Origin: CAZGZD01 sp964401915
Lineage (GTDB): Bacteria > Patescibacteriota > Microgenomatia > UBA1406 > GWC2-37-13
Assembly (NCBI GenBank): GCA_964401915.1
Contig: CAYOAI010000003.1
Span: 1-64,000 of the forward strand
DNA length: 64,000 nucleotides
Reading direction: 5' to 3'
This document shows positions 8,111 through 16,457 of the stretch, piece by piece; position 1 is the stretch's first letter, and every line of letters begins with the position of its first letter. A model generated the notes under the pieces. That model had not been told where the DNA came from. It did not search any database and worked only from the letters and a program-made list of their open reading frames with translations. Both the position numbers and the translations under genes were made by a program.

Positions 8111-8647
8111 TTACAGAGCTTTAATTATTTTGACGGTCTCTTTCAAAAGCTTGTGTGCGTCTTGAAATGCTTGTCGTGCTTGCTTCGCCTTGTCTCGTGC
8201 AGCAAGTGCAGCTGTTCGTTGCTCTTGATATTTGACTGGATCAATCGCCTTAAAAGTAGCGACTGCTTCTGTGCCGAGTGATTTGGCTGATTCAAGCTTT
8301 GACTTAGCCTCGTCGAGCTTGGGTTGTGCGGCGGTTATATCGCGACCCTCAACTTTAAGTTTATTTATGCGCTCCTGAATTTTTGTAGCTATGGCGGTAA
8401 GTCGGGTGTAGTAATGTCCAAACCGAGCTTCAAGCCTCTCCCCATGTTTTTGGGCGCGCAGATCTCGACGTGCTTGCCGATTTTCTTTACGATCCGCACG
8501 GATTTCTTTTCTATTATCTCTAATATCTTGGCGAATCTCTTGTCTGGGTCTTAGAGTGGGCGTTTGGGCGAGTGTAGGGAGTGCTACAGCAGCTGTAAGC
8601 ACTATAGTGGTAGCGATACTTACAGAGACTCTTGTGTAAATTTTCAT
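8111..8647 (-). CDS. Secreted basic coiled-coil protein
   Basis: 178 residues. The N-terminus has a signal peptide (hydrophobic ATTIVLTAAVALPTLAQ, probable cleavage after the ALA-like PTLAQ region near residue 28). The mature part is very rich in Arg, Lys, Glu and Ala. Repeats such as RQDIRDNRKEIRADRKENR predict long helices, and residues 85-175 look like a helical hairpin. It resembles periplasmic helical Spy-like or Arg-rich spacer proteins in composition only. Probably exported to the envelope; no enzyme motif seen. Confidence 0.55.
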   Translation of the reverse strand: MKIYTRVSVSIATTIVLTAAVALPTLAQTPTLRPRQEIRQDIRDNRKEIRADRKENRQARRDLRAQKHGERLEARFGHYYTRLTAIATKIQERINKLKVEGRDITAAQPKLDEAKSKLESAKSLGTEAVATFKAIDPVKYQEQRTAALAARDKAKQARQAFQDAHKLLKETVKIIKAL

Positions 8648-8723
8648 ATTACTTATAGTTTATATTATAAATTAATAAAGCGCAATTATTTTAAGCGGGG
8701 TTTAAAAAGTAAACAGTGTTTAT

Positions 8724-9344
8724 TTAGGGGAATAGAGCTATTTTGATTCCCAAAAGGATTAAGACAGTGCCCATAACTCGTTCAACTATATATTGAAGCC
8801 TACCTATTCTATTCTTTATTGCCTTGTTGGAGATAATTGTGCCGAGTATTGCAAACCACGTAAACTCCATTAGCGACATCTCCAGTCCATACAGGGCTTT
8901 TATGCCCAGAGGAGTCGTGCGGCTTACGATCACGGTAAACAGGCTCATAAAAAAAATCAGTCCTTTGGGGTTAGTGGCATTTGTAATAAATCCCATTCCG
9001 ATTGCTGCCCTCGGAGTTGGGTCATAGGTTGTAGCCTGGGACGCAGCTTTGATGCTGTGTAGTTTATCCGTTAATGATCTGTATCCGAGGTAGATTAAAT
9101 ATCCGGCCCCAATGAGTCTTAGCGCTTCGAAGATTTTTGCAGATTTGGTCACAAACTGTGCGCCAATTATAGAAAAACCAATCATAACTGCGACTCCAAG
9201 CCCAAGCCCGAGTGCAGTATGGATAGCCGTACGTCTTGAATATTTTAGGCCATTGCGGGTCGTGAGTACAAATGAAGGGCCCGGGCTAAGAACACCCAAG
9301 AAATTGATAAAGGCGACCGTCAAGAATTCTGGTAAGTACTGCAT
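8724..9344 (-). CDS. LysE/RhtB-family amino-acid exporter
   Basis: 206-residue integral membrane protein with about six helices, the usual size of the family. The hallmark near residue 20, SPGPSFVLTTRNGLKYSRR, and the mid-protein TNATNPKGLIFFMSLF are diagnostic. LysE/RhtB proteins export amino acids such as lysine, homoserine or threonine; the substrate here cannot be told. The gene stands alone, divergent from the flavin module with an 82-base shared upstream region. Confidence 0.85.
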   Translation of the reverse strand: MQYLPEFLTVAFINFLGVLSPGPSFVLTTRNGLKYSRRTAIHTALGLGLGVAVMIGFSIIGAQFVTKSAKIFEALRLIGAGYLIYLGYRSLTDKLHSIKAASQATTYDPTPRAAIGMGFITNATNPKGLIFFMSLFTVIVSRTTPLGIKALYGLEMSLMEFTWFAILGTIISNKAIKNRIGRLQYIVERVMGTVLILLGIKIALFP

Positions 9345-9426
9345 CTATATATAATATATGAAAGATGTGCACGATTCAGTATTTTTTTGTATACTAATGG
9401 TTATCTTATAAATTCAAAATATATCT

Positions 9427-9909
9427 ATGAATAGCGAAAAAGGTGGAAGTAATGTGGCGACAGGGCTCATTGTAATTGCAATAATTGTGGCAGTATCTGT
9501 CGGGGTTGTATTTTTTAAGAATAAGGGCGAGAAGCAAGTAGTACAAAATCAAGCCGCACAGACCACAGGTCAGGAAGCAGCTCAAGCGCAAAAGGCAGAT
9601 GCCGCAAATGCACAGTATAAAGATGGTGCATATAGCGCAGATGGAACATATACGACCCCTGGGGGGCAAGAAGCAATCGGGGTAAAGGTTACTCTTGCTG
9701 GAGACATCATTGAGGATGTCGAACTTACACAAAAAGCCAAGCTTCCAACATCAAAAGTGAAGCAAGCTGATTTCGCCGCTCACTACAAAGAGCAGGTCGT
9801 CGGTAAAAATATCGATGAGGTCAACCTCACCAAAGTATCTGGATCTTCCTTGACTCCTAAGGGATTCAACGCGGCGATTGAGAAGATAAAGGCCGAGGCA
9901 AAGTCCTAA
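9427..9909 (+). CDS. FMN-binding-domain membrane protein (flavinylation target)
   Basis: 160 residues: one transmembrane helix (about 12-30), an Ala/Gln-rich linker (40-65), then an FMN-binding-like domain (70-157) opening YKDGAYSADGTYTTPGG. Near the end, SGSSLTPKGFNAAIEKI (138-154) occupies the place of the SGATxT flavinylation motif of NqrC/RnfG proteins, with Ser-Ser for Ala-Thr and Thr143 as the likely FMN acceptor. The next gene encodes ApbE, the enzyme that attaches FMN, and the third a membrane flavin oxidoreductase. Charge balance around the helix is ambiguous, so which side the domain faces is unclear. Confidence 0.7.
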   Translation: MNSEKGGSNVATGLIVIAIIVAVSVGVVFFKNKGEKQVVQNQAAQTTGQEAAQAQKADAANAQYKDGAYSADGTYTTPGGQEAIGVKVTLAGDIIEDVELTQKAKLPTSKVKQADFAAHYKEQVVGKNIDEVNLTKVSGSSLTPKGFNAAIEKIKAEAKS

Positions 9910-9924
9910 GAATCCTAAAGTGTT

Positions 9925-10794
9925 ATGAGCTTCCAGATGAGCTTTGAGGCAATAGGTACTCAGTGGACGATTGATGCGAATGATCTTCCTTTAGATTCAA
10001 AACAGGCTCTTCTGAATAAAATTAAGACCCGCATTGAATTATTTGATCGGACTTACTCTCGTTTTCGTGCTGACTCGACTATCATGCAGATATCCGCAAC
10101 AGGGGGAGAATGCAGATTGTCCGAGGACGCCGAGTCACTTTTTTCACTCTACCTCGATCTGTATAAAACTACAGATGGAGTATTCACGCCACTTATTGGC
10201 GATGTGCTTGAAGCGGCAGGATATGATGCTTCCTACTCGCTTAAAGCGCGCAAACTTCAAAAACCTCCTCAGTGGGAAGACGTGATCGCCTACAATCATC
10301 CTCATCTTACTTTAAAAAAGCCAGCCATATTGGATTTTGGAGCAGGCGGAAAAGGATATCTTGTTGACATCGTGTCGAATATCCTCACAAGTGAAGGGAG
10401 TAAGTCATATTGCGTCGATGCGGGAGGAGACATTTTTCAGAAGGGTGACAATGAGTTGAAGATCGGACTTGAGAATCCACAAAACACAAAACAAGTGATT
10501 GGTGTGGCGACGATCAAAAATCAAAGCATCTGCGCATCGGCCGGCAATAGAAGACAGTGGGGCGACTATCACCATATAATAGATCCAGATAGTCTCACCT
10601 CACCTAAAAATATACTTGCGACTTGGGTAGTGGCTGACACAGGGCTACTTGCCGATGCGCTCGCAACCTGTCTATTCCTTGTGAAGCCCGCCACATTGAC
10701 TCCGCACTATAAATTTGAATATTTGATTATGAATGCGGACGCGACTGTTGCAAAATCTCCCCATTTCAAGGCCGAGCTCTTCTATACTAAGTAG
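9925..10794 (+). CDS. apbE: FAD:protein FMN transferase ApbE
   Basis: Transfers FMN from FAD to a Ser/Thr of a target protein; the target is most likely the preceding gene product. The start MSFEAIGTQWTI matches the first strand of mature ApbE proteins. Family motifs are DFGAGGKGYLVD (about 136-147), VDAGGDIF, ASAGNRRQWG, HHIIDP (about 215-220) and the metal-site segment VADTGLLADALAT near 240. Unlike most bacterial ApbE there is no signal peptide or lipobox, so the enzyme appears cytoplasmic. It lies 15 bases after the FMN-domain gene and two bases before the oxidoreductase gene. Confidence 0.9.
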   Translation: MSFQMSFEAIGTQWTIDANDLPLDSKQALLNKIKTRIELFDRTYSRFRADSTIMQISATGGECRLSEDAESLFSLYLDLYKTTDGVFTPLIGDVLEAAGYDASYSLKARKLQKPPQWEDVIAYNHPHLTLKKPAILDFGAGGKGYLVDIVSNILTSEGSKSYCVDAGGDIFQKGDNELKIGLENPQNTKQVIGVATIKNQSICASAGNRRQWGDYHHIIDPDSLTSPKNILATWVVADTGLLADALATCLFLVKPATLTPHYKFEYLIMNADATVAKSPHFKAELFYTK

Positions 10795-10795
10795 T

Positions 10796-12313
10796 ATGTT
10801 TCGCCAGATAGACAACTTCCTCAACTCAATCACGATGTACAGGTTGGTCCTGTATGGTCTGTTTGGAATCGCGACACTATCTATTATTTTTGGATTTTTA
10901 GGGATACTGCCGTACACCGGATTGGGATATATCGGGTCGCTTTTGATTGTGTGCACTAGCGCATACGGAGCAAACTATATATTCTCACGCCTTTACAAGG
11001 CGCCGACCAACTCAGAATCAGCACTCATCACAGGACTTATATTATATTTCATCCTACCTCCGGCGACTCGAATATCTGATCTTGGAATTTTTCTCTTGGC
11101 TGGAGTTATTGCTATGGCCTCAAAGTATATATTGGCCCGTGGTACGAAACATATATTCAATCCGGCAGCAGCTGCAGCCACGATTCTATTTTTTAACGGA
11201 ATTACTGGAGCAGACTGGTGGATTGGAAGTCTGGTCATGACCCCAGCAGTCCTGATTTTTGGGCTCCTTATTGTGAGGAAGATTCGCAAGTTTTCAATGT
11301 TTTTTACTTTTATTACGTCAAGCCTCGTCGTGATGCTTACTCTTGGATTTATCAATAAGGTGGGACTCGCTGAGCTTTTTACTCAAGCATTTACCTCCTG
11401 GCCACTTATATTCTTGGGGACTGTGATGCTTACTGAGCCCCTCACAACACCCCCAACAAGAAGGCACCAGATGATGTATGGTGGACTTGTTGGTGGGCTT
11501 TTTGCTTCGCAGTTTCATATAGGTCCAGTATTCTCTACACCTGAGCTGGCACTTGTTATCGGCAATATATTCTCATATCTTGTAAGTCCAAAGGATAAGC
11601 TAATGCTCAAGTTCAGGCAAAAGCTCAAGGTCGGGGCTACAGTATATGAGTTTATTTTTGATTCAAACAAGAAATTAAGATTCAAACCTGGTCAGTATCT
11701 TGAGTGGACTCTGCCCCACGTACATGTTGATGGTCGAGGCAATCGTAGATATTTTACTATCGCCTCATCTCCAACTGAGAGTGAGGTGCGGCTTGGTGTG
11801 AAAGTCTTTGACGTGTCCAGCAGCTTTAAAAAAGCTCTTGGTGAGATGCAGGTGGGGGACCCGATGGCAGCGTCTCAGCTCTCCGGTGAGTTTACACTGC
11901 CCAAAAACAGAGATGAGAAAATAGTGTTAATTGCCGGTGGAATTGGTGTGACCCCATATCGCAGTATGATCAAGTACCTCGTCGATCGCGGAGAGGAGCG
12001 AGATATAGTTCTTCTATATGCTTGCTCAAGCGCCGATGAATTTGCCTACAAAGATCTATTTGACGAGGCCACACGCAAGATTGGACTCAAAGTCGTATAT
12101 ATAATCACTAACTCAAAGAATGTTCCGCAAGGTTGGCGGGGCGCTACAGGATATATAGATGCATCTATGTTGAGAGAATATATAGAAGACTATACAAGTA
12201 GAAGATTTTATCTATCTGGTCCGCAGAAGATGGTGACCAGCTACCATAACACCTTAGTCAAGATGGGGATAAGTCGCTCTAATATAGTTACCGACTACTT
12301 CCCAGGGTTTTAG
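10796..12313 (+). CDS. NqrB/RnfD-like membrane domain fused to NAD(P)H:flavin reductase domain
   Basis: 505 residues from the ATG at 10796 (an earlier in-frame start lies inside apbE). Residues 1-262 are a multi-helix NqrB/RnfD-like domain with FNPAAAAAT near 120 and a TEPLTTPPTRRHQMMYGGLVGG loop near 220. Residues 265-505 are a ferredoxin-reductase-like domain: FAD motif RRYFTIASSP near 317, NAD(P) loop GGIGVTPYRSM near 381, SGPQKMV near 473 and an aromatic C-terminus DYFPGF. It should accept electrons from NAD(P)H on the cytoplasmic side and pass them to membrane or anchored flavin. Tightly coupled to apbE. Confidence 0.85.
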   Translation: MFRQIDNFLNSITMYRLVLYGLFGIATLSIIFGFLGILPYTGLGYIGSLLIVCTSAYGANYIFSRLYKAPTNSESALITGLILYFILPPATRISDLGIFLLAGVIAMASKYILARGTKHIFNPAAAAATILFFNGITGADWWIGSLVMTPAVLIFGLLIVRKIRKFSMFFTFITSSLVVMLTLGFINKVGLAELFTQAFTSWPLIFLGTVMLTEPLTTPPTRRHQMMYGGLVGGLFASQFHIGPVFSTPELALVIGNIFSYLVSPKDKLMLKFRQKLKVGATVYEFIFDSNKKLRFKPGQYLEWTLPHVHVDGRGNRRYFTIASSPTESEVRLGVKVFDVSSSFKKALGEMQVGDPMAASQLSGEFTLPKNRDEKIVLIAGGIGVTPYRSMIKYLVDRGEERDIVLLYACSSADEFAYKDLFDEATRKIGLKVVYIITNSKNVPQGWRGATGYIDASMLREYIEDYTSRRFYLSGPQKMVTSYHNTLVKMGISRSNIVTDYFPGF

Positions 12314-12360
12314 AAATTGCGCTTTTATTCTCCCCAAAGTGGAAGATTAATATCTTGATA

Positions 12361-12777
12361 CTAAATACTTTCGGCGTGTTTTTTGAAGTTGTCTAAAATT
12401 GCCTGCCAACCGCTTTTTTGCGCACCTTCTGAATTTACATCCTCAGGATCGAATGTTACTGTGACTTTCATACCATCTGGCACTTCGGTAAATTCCACCT
12501 TTGCATGTCTTCCGTCATCCATGTCGTATTCTATAAGCTCATGTTCCTTCACCGCAGTATATGTACCGGTAAAGTCAAAGCTTACACTCTTGTCTTTTGA
12601 AGCCATAGTCGTCTTGAATCTTCCACCAGCACGCACATCATTTTCCGCGGCAGGCGCTTCCCAGTCGTCGGAAGCAAACGCCCACTGCACAATATGCTCA
12701 GGGCTATTGTAATATTCCCAAACTTTTTCGATAGGAGCATTTACGACGGCTTCTATAGTAATTGGATTTTTATTCAT
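12361..12777 (-). CDS. SRPBCC (AHSA1-like) domain protein
   Basis: 138 residues forming one START-like helix-grip domain of the AHSA1/activator-of-Hsp90 type. The N-terminal ITIEAVVNAPIEKVWEYYNSPEHIVQW is diagnostic, with GGRFKTTMA in the middle and the closing helix GWQAILDNFKKHAE. Such proteins bind hydrophobic ligands and are often of unknown role. It is monocistronic, convergent with the flavin module and close to tRNA-Gln. Cytoplasmic; ligand unknown. Confidence 0.85.
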   Translation of the reverse strand: MNKNPITIEAVVNAPIEKVWEYYNSPEHIVQWAFASDDWEAPAAENDVRAGGRFKTTMASKDKSVSFDFTGTYTAVKEHELIEYDMDDGRHAKVEFTEVPDGMKVTVTFDPEDVNSEGAQKSGWQAILDNFKKHAESI

Positions 12778-12819
12778 GGTTTTTATTCTATTAAATTGTC
12801 AGATTTAGTCTATTACTTT

Positions 12820-12893
12820 TGGCTGGGAGACAGGGATTCGAACCCCGATAAACGGATCCAAAGTCCGTTGTCCTACCATTAGACGATCTCCCA
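12820..12893 (-). tRNA. trnQ: tRNA-Gln (anticodon TTG)
   Basis: On the minus strand the acceptor arms TGGGAGA (12893-12887) and TCTCCCA (12830-12824) pair fully. The anticodon stem-loop ACGGA-CTTTGGA-TCCGT gives anticodon TTG (Gln). The T arm GGGGTTCGAATCCCT is standard. Discriminator G is followed by an encoded CCA (12822-12820), unlike the tRNA-Ser in this window. Confidence 0.93.
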
Positions 12894-12961
12894 AAAGTCA
12901 AGATTAGGTCAATTATATCAAAAAGAGCTTTGAGAGTGCTTATTGGTATATAATAAATTAC

Positions 12962-13516
12962 ATGGATGAAGATGTTAGTAAAATTCTTTCCAAGCCTTAT
13001 CACAATGCTTTCCATTCGTATTGTATTCGCCCAGATGTAGCTTTTGAAGAGCAGGTGGATGGGGAGCATGTACTTGTGCAGACGCGGCGCCATCCTTTTA
13101 CCCAACTGCCCTGGTTGGTAAATACTCTCATACTCTTTTTGCTTCTTATTGTCGGCAATATACTTATCGTCCCATATATCTCCTCGACTCAGATTATCTT
13201 TGGCAATATTTTTGGTTTGGGGTTTATATTTGCCTACGTGTGGTTCAACTTTATCATGTGGTATTTTGATGTAGGACTTGTCACGAATCTGCGAGTTGTG
13301 GATATTGATTTCCCGTCAGTACTTATTCGCGAGATAAGTGCCACGCGCTTTGAACATATAGAGGAGGCTACGGCAAAGTTGATTGGTCCATTCAGTGCGC
13401 TTTTTAATTATGGTGACGTATATGTGCAGACTGCCGGATCTGAGCAGAATATAGAATTCTTGCGGGTACCTCGACCATCTCTGATTGTAAAGATTATTAA
13501 TAATCTCGCAACATAA
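12962..13516 (+). CDS. Bacterial PH-domain-like membrane protein
   Basis: 184 residues. A short N-terminal part is followed by two transmembrane helices (about 45-68 and 78-102) and a C-terminal beta-rich domain (FDVGLVTNLRVVDIDFPSVLIREISATRFEHIEE). This fits a bacterial PH (bPH_2/YdbS-like) domain. TATAAT at 12949-12954 ends seven bases before the ATG, so the mRNA is probably leaderless or nearly so. It leads a three-gene operon with a small membrane protein and a PP2C-like protein, suggesting a membrane-associated signalling or scaffold unit. Confidence 0.6.
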   Translation: MDEDVSKILSKPYHNAFHSYCIRPDVAFEEQVDGEHVLVQTRRHPFTQLPWLVNTLILFLLLIVGNILIVPYISSTQIIFGNIFGLGFIFAYVWFNFIMWYFDVGLVTNLRVVDIDFPSVLIREISATRFEHIEEATAKLIGPFSALFNYGDVYVQTAGSEQNIEFLRVPRPSLIVKIINNLAT

Positions 13517-13518
13517 AT

Positions 13519-13749
13519 ATGGACTTAAGTTTTGTATTCTCAGACCGCGCGCTATTTGATTTTTTCTTCAAGGCTTTTGCCATTGTGCTGAGCATACTTT
13601 TTGTTGGATATTCTGTGATCTTTTATAGGCAGACTCAGCTGATGACTCGTACACTCCAGGTCAAGCGTACTGCCGCACTTCTTACAATCTCACTTATTCA
13701 ACTGGCAATCTCAGCTATTTTATTGATACTGGCAATTTTTTTACTATAA
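13519..13749 (+). CDS. Small two-helix membrane protein (DUF5657-like)
   Basis: 76 residues with two hydrophobic helices (about 13-33 and 50-75) separated by a basic loop (RQTQLMTRTLQVKRT). Architecture resembles the CPR-restricted DUF5657 family; that match is from memory and weak. It starts two bases after the PH-like gene and ends four bases before the PP2C-like gene, so all three are co-translated and may form one complex. Confidence 0.55.
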   Translation: MDLSFVFSDRALFDFFFKAFAIVLSILFVGYSVIFYRQTQLMTRTLQVKRTAALLTISLIQLAISAILLILAIFLL

Positions 13750-13753
13750 AAAT

Positions 13754-15691
13754 ATGTTTACGATCACCTCTTCAGAAGTCAAGCTCAGCAACAAGAAAGA
13801 TCTATATGTCGGATCAATTATCGATGGGGGATTCTTCGCCGTGCTTGAGGCCGAGGGAGTTGACGCGCCAGATGGAGATCATTTTCTCAAAAGTCTAGGT
13901 CACAAAATAGGCCAGACTACAGATCACACACTTGCCGAATTTGAATCGACTATCTCTTCACATCTGGTAAGTCAGAATATGCCAGCCCATGCATCTGTAG
14001 CCTGTGGATTGGTTCACGAGGATAAAATCTATCTCAAGACTCTTGGTGAGGGGCAGGTATGTCTTAGGCGGGCTGGTGAGTTTGCCCGACTGATAGATGG
14101 AGGAAGTAGCGCCTCAGGGTATATACAAAGTGACGATCTTATGATTTTTGCGACACCTTCTTTTATTCATTCGCTTGGATCAGACGGTGCGCTTGCTGAA
14201 TTGGTAAAGTTGCCTCATTCGACCCTTGAGTTATCAAGTGAAATCAGTAAGTCACTGGTTCCAGATCAAGAGGCTTCTCATATTGGGCTTTTTGTATCTT
14301 TTGAACGAGCGCTGGATGTATATATACCAGAACAAAGACATGTTGAAGGTGAGGAGCTTGAGACAGGTCAACATCAGCAAGATGCGCCAATGCAAGAGGA
14401 TGCATCCGGGACACCTCAGAATTATTGGGGAGGAGGACAAGACTCGCAGCAGAATGTAGCTCTCGAAGAGCAGGTTGCGAGAGTGGAATCTTTTGATCCA
14501 TCAGTCCAGTCGTCAAATACGCGAAGCCGACCTCGTCTTCGCCTGAGCTTTAGCCTTGGGCCTTTGCGGGAATTTTTTAATGAACAGGTGCAAAAGTATG
14601 GAAAGCGAAAGGCAATTAGTCTCATTGCCGTCACAGTGATTTTTATTGTATTTGTATTAAGCGTGGCTTTTAGCGGACTTGTGCGAACTGATTCGCAAAA
14701 TAGAAAAAAGATAGAGGCGACTCGCCAGATTGTCATCGAAAAGCTCAACTCAGCCGAGGAAGTGGCATTCCTCAACCTTCCTCGTGCGACTGCCTTGTTT
14801 GCCGAAGCAAAAGGAGAGGTGGAAAAGTTAAAGCATGATGTTGGGGATAAGAAAGAGTACCCAGAAATTGCCAAATTAGATGCGCTTATTGCTCAAAAAG
14901 AAGGGGTTGTATTTAAAAAAGAAGAGAGGCGGGCAAGCGAGTTTTACGATCTCTCAGTTGAGAACAAACTTGCAAAAGGCGCAAAAATTGCACTATTTGA
15001 AGATATTGCCGCAATTATTGATTCAGATCAGGGAACAATATATCTTCTATCTTTGGCAAAAAAATCGCTTGATAAGCGAGTCAGCTCAAAGATAAAAGGA
15101 TCGGGACTTATCACAATAGATAAGGATCGTGTGCTTTTTTATAAGCCAGGCGATGGAATCTTTTCGATTGATGAGTCCAGTAAGGTAAAGCAAGTGCTTG
15201 ATCGAGATGACAAGTGGGGGACCATATCAGACATGGCGCTTTTCAACCGCAATCTTTATCTTCTTGATTCGACACATGACGCAATATACAAATATGGCGT
15301 TACAGAGGATGGTTATGGAGGAAAAGTCTCGTATATCAACGCGGGCCAGATAGCTGACCTGGCAGGCGCCACGTCAATTGCAATAGATGGAAATGTATAT
15401 GTGGGTGGGGCAGATCAGATCATTCAGTATCTTGCTGGTGATAAGCAGGAGTTCAATCCAGTATTTCCTGAAAAGAATGTACAAATTGCCAAGATATTCT
15501 CAAATTCTGATACAGAAAAAGTATGGGTGTGGGACAGGCAGAGGGGACTTCTCTACGGAGTATCAAAAACAGGATCCTATGATTTTCAGATACGCTCGTC
15601 TCAACTTAAAATGGCCTCTGATTTTGTTGTGTTCAAAGATCATGCATATATTTTGAATGGATCGAAAGTATACGAACTCTCTTTAAATTAA
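13754..15691 (+). CDS. PP2C-like / transmembrane / beta-propeller protein
   Basis: 645 residues in four parts. Residues 1-190 resemble a PP2C-type phosphatase fold (VGSIIDGGFFAVLEAEG, ASVACGLVHEDKIYLKTLGEGQVCLRR), but the Asp metal-site motifs look incomplete, so it may be a pseudo-phosphatase. A disordered linker rich in Gln/Glu follows (200-260), then a transmembrane helix near 293-315, a Lys/Glu-rich coiled coil (320-390) and a C-terminal propeller-like domain (395-645). The N-terminal part would be cytoplasmic and the propeller outside. Last gene of the PH operon; role likely envelope signalling, by inference. Confidence 0.6.
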   Translation: MFTITSSEVKLSNKKDLYVGSIIDGGFFAVLEAEGVDAPDGDHFLKSLGHKIGQTTDHTLAEFESTISSHLVSQNMPAHASVACGLVHEDKIYLKTLGEGQVCLRRAGEFARLIDGGSSASGYIQSDDLMIFATPSFIHSLGSDGALAELVKLPHSTLELSSEISKSLVPDQEASHIGLFVSFERALDVYIPEQRHVEGEELETGQHQQDAPMQEDASGTPQNYWGGGQDSQQNVALEEQVARVESFDPSVQSSNTRSRPRLRLSFSLGPLREFFNEQVQKYGKRKAISLIAVTVIFIVFVLSVAFSGLVRTDSQNRKKIEATRQIVIEKLNSAEEVAFLNLPRATALFAEAKGEVEKLKHDVGDKKEYPEIAKLDALIAQKEGVVFKKEERRASEFYDLSVENKLAKGAKIALFEDIAAIIDSDQGTIYLLSLAKKSLDKRVSSKIKGSGLITIDKDRVLFYKPGDGIFSIDESSKVKQVLDRDDKWGTISDMALFNRNLYLLDSTHDAIYKYGVTEDGYGGKVSYINAGQIADLAGATSIAIDGNVYVGGADQIIQYLAGDKQEFNPVFPEKNVQIAKIFSNSDTEKVWVWDRQRGLLYGVSKTGSYDFQIRSSQLKMASDFVVFKDHAYILNGSKVYELSLN

Positions 15692-15695
15692 AAGA

Positions 15696-16064
15696 TTAGT
15701 TTCCGATTGAAGGAATTTGTATCTGCCATCCTCCTCCTGTATTTTTAATTATTCCTAAGACGTCTCCAGTGAGGACTTGAAAGACAGTAAGAGACCCGAT
15801 CACTATAAATATTCCGATCACTGCGCTGGTTATAGTCTCTCGAGCTTTTTCGACTTTCTCTTTATCTCCACCTGATGTGATCCATTTGATTCCCCCATAG
15901 AAAAGATAAATAAGTAGTAAAAATGCAGCTCCCATCAGCACGAGTCTTATTCCCAAGACCATAAGTGTGCCGAGTCCTTGTACTGGATCCTGACCAAGAT
16001 TAGCTGATCCAGGAGGAGGAGCCAGTTGGCCCCATATATTATCGGCAAGTAATCGTTGTCTCAT
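15696..16064 (-). CDS. VirB2/TrbC-like pilin-type membrane protein
   Basis: 122 residues with two hydrophobic helices (about 33-55 and 80-105) around the loop GGIKWITSGGDKEKVEKARET. This helix-loop-helix with a GG(D/N)xEKxxxAR loop recurs in three other genes in the window and resembles VirB2/TrbC pilin precursors of type IV secretion. The N-terminus is Gly/Pro-rich, without a classic signal peptide. Its start overlaps the stop of the upstream paralogue by four bases. Called pilin-like by layout only. Confidence 0.6.
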   Translation of the reverse strand: MRQRLLADNIWGQLAPPPGSANLGQDPVQGLGTLMVLGIRLVLMGAAFLLLIYLFYGGIKWITSGGDKEKVEKARETITSAVIGIFIVIGSLTVFQVLTGDVLGIIKNTGGGWQIQIPSIGN

Positions 16065-16363
16065 AGTGGAACTGGAATATTAAGGGCATAACCAATTAAT
16101 TTTACAACAAGGTAGGCAACGAATACGATAGCAAGACCAAAAACAGCATAGGTAAGCGTCTTTCGACCAGTATCGAATCTTTCTTTATTGCCGCCTGCTG
16201 TGAGGATTGTAATTCCACCCCACAACATCATAATGAGGAAGATTGCAGATCCGGCAAGTGTAGTAAGCGGAATGAGTAGATTAAGGATACTGGCAAAGTC
16301 ACCAAATTTGGCCAACGGATTTGTAGCCTTATTTGTAAGATCGAGTGTGGCATATACAATCAT
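16061..16363 (-). CDS. VirB2/TrbC-like pilin-type membrane protein
   Basis: 100 residues. Two transmembrane helices (about 25-48 and 70-95) flank GGITILTAGGNKERFDTGRKTL, the same loop type as the next gene. The C-terminus ends in a short hydrophobic tail (NIPVPL). It precedes and overlaps its paralogue by four bases, so the two should be made together, possibly as partner subunits. No secretion ATPase gene is near. Confidence 0.6.
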   Translation of the reverse strand: MIVYATLDLTNKATNPLAKFGDFASILNLLIPLTTLAGSAIFLIMMLWGGITILTAGGNKERFDTGRKTLTYAVFGLAIVFVAYLVVKLIGYALNIPVPL

Positions 16364-16440
16364 GCATCTTAAGCATAGTAAAAGGAATAAATAAAATCAA
16401 TGCACAAATTCCCGAAAGTGGTAGTTCAGCTCGTAGTTAT

Positions 16441-16449
16441 TGATATAAT
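16441..16449 (+). promoter_or_regulatory. Extended -10 promoter of the Fic gene
   Basis: TGA-TATAAT ends nine bases before the ATG at 16458, predicting transcription start one or two bases ahead of the start codon. No clear -35. Same arrangement as at era, the PH gene and dnaG. Confidence 0.5.
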
Positions 16450-16457
16450 AAATACAC

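Noticed and set aside
10733..10795. Longer N-terminus of the RnfD-like fusion starting inside apbE
   Set aside because: The extra 21 residues lie in the apbE coding end and lack membrane character; the ATG right after the apbE stop fits the fold start.
14244..14516. Minus-strand open frame inside the PP2C-like gene
   Set aside because: It mirrors a clearly coding plus-strand region, has no RBS and is low-complexity; a shadow frame.
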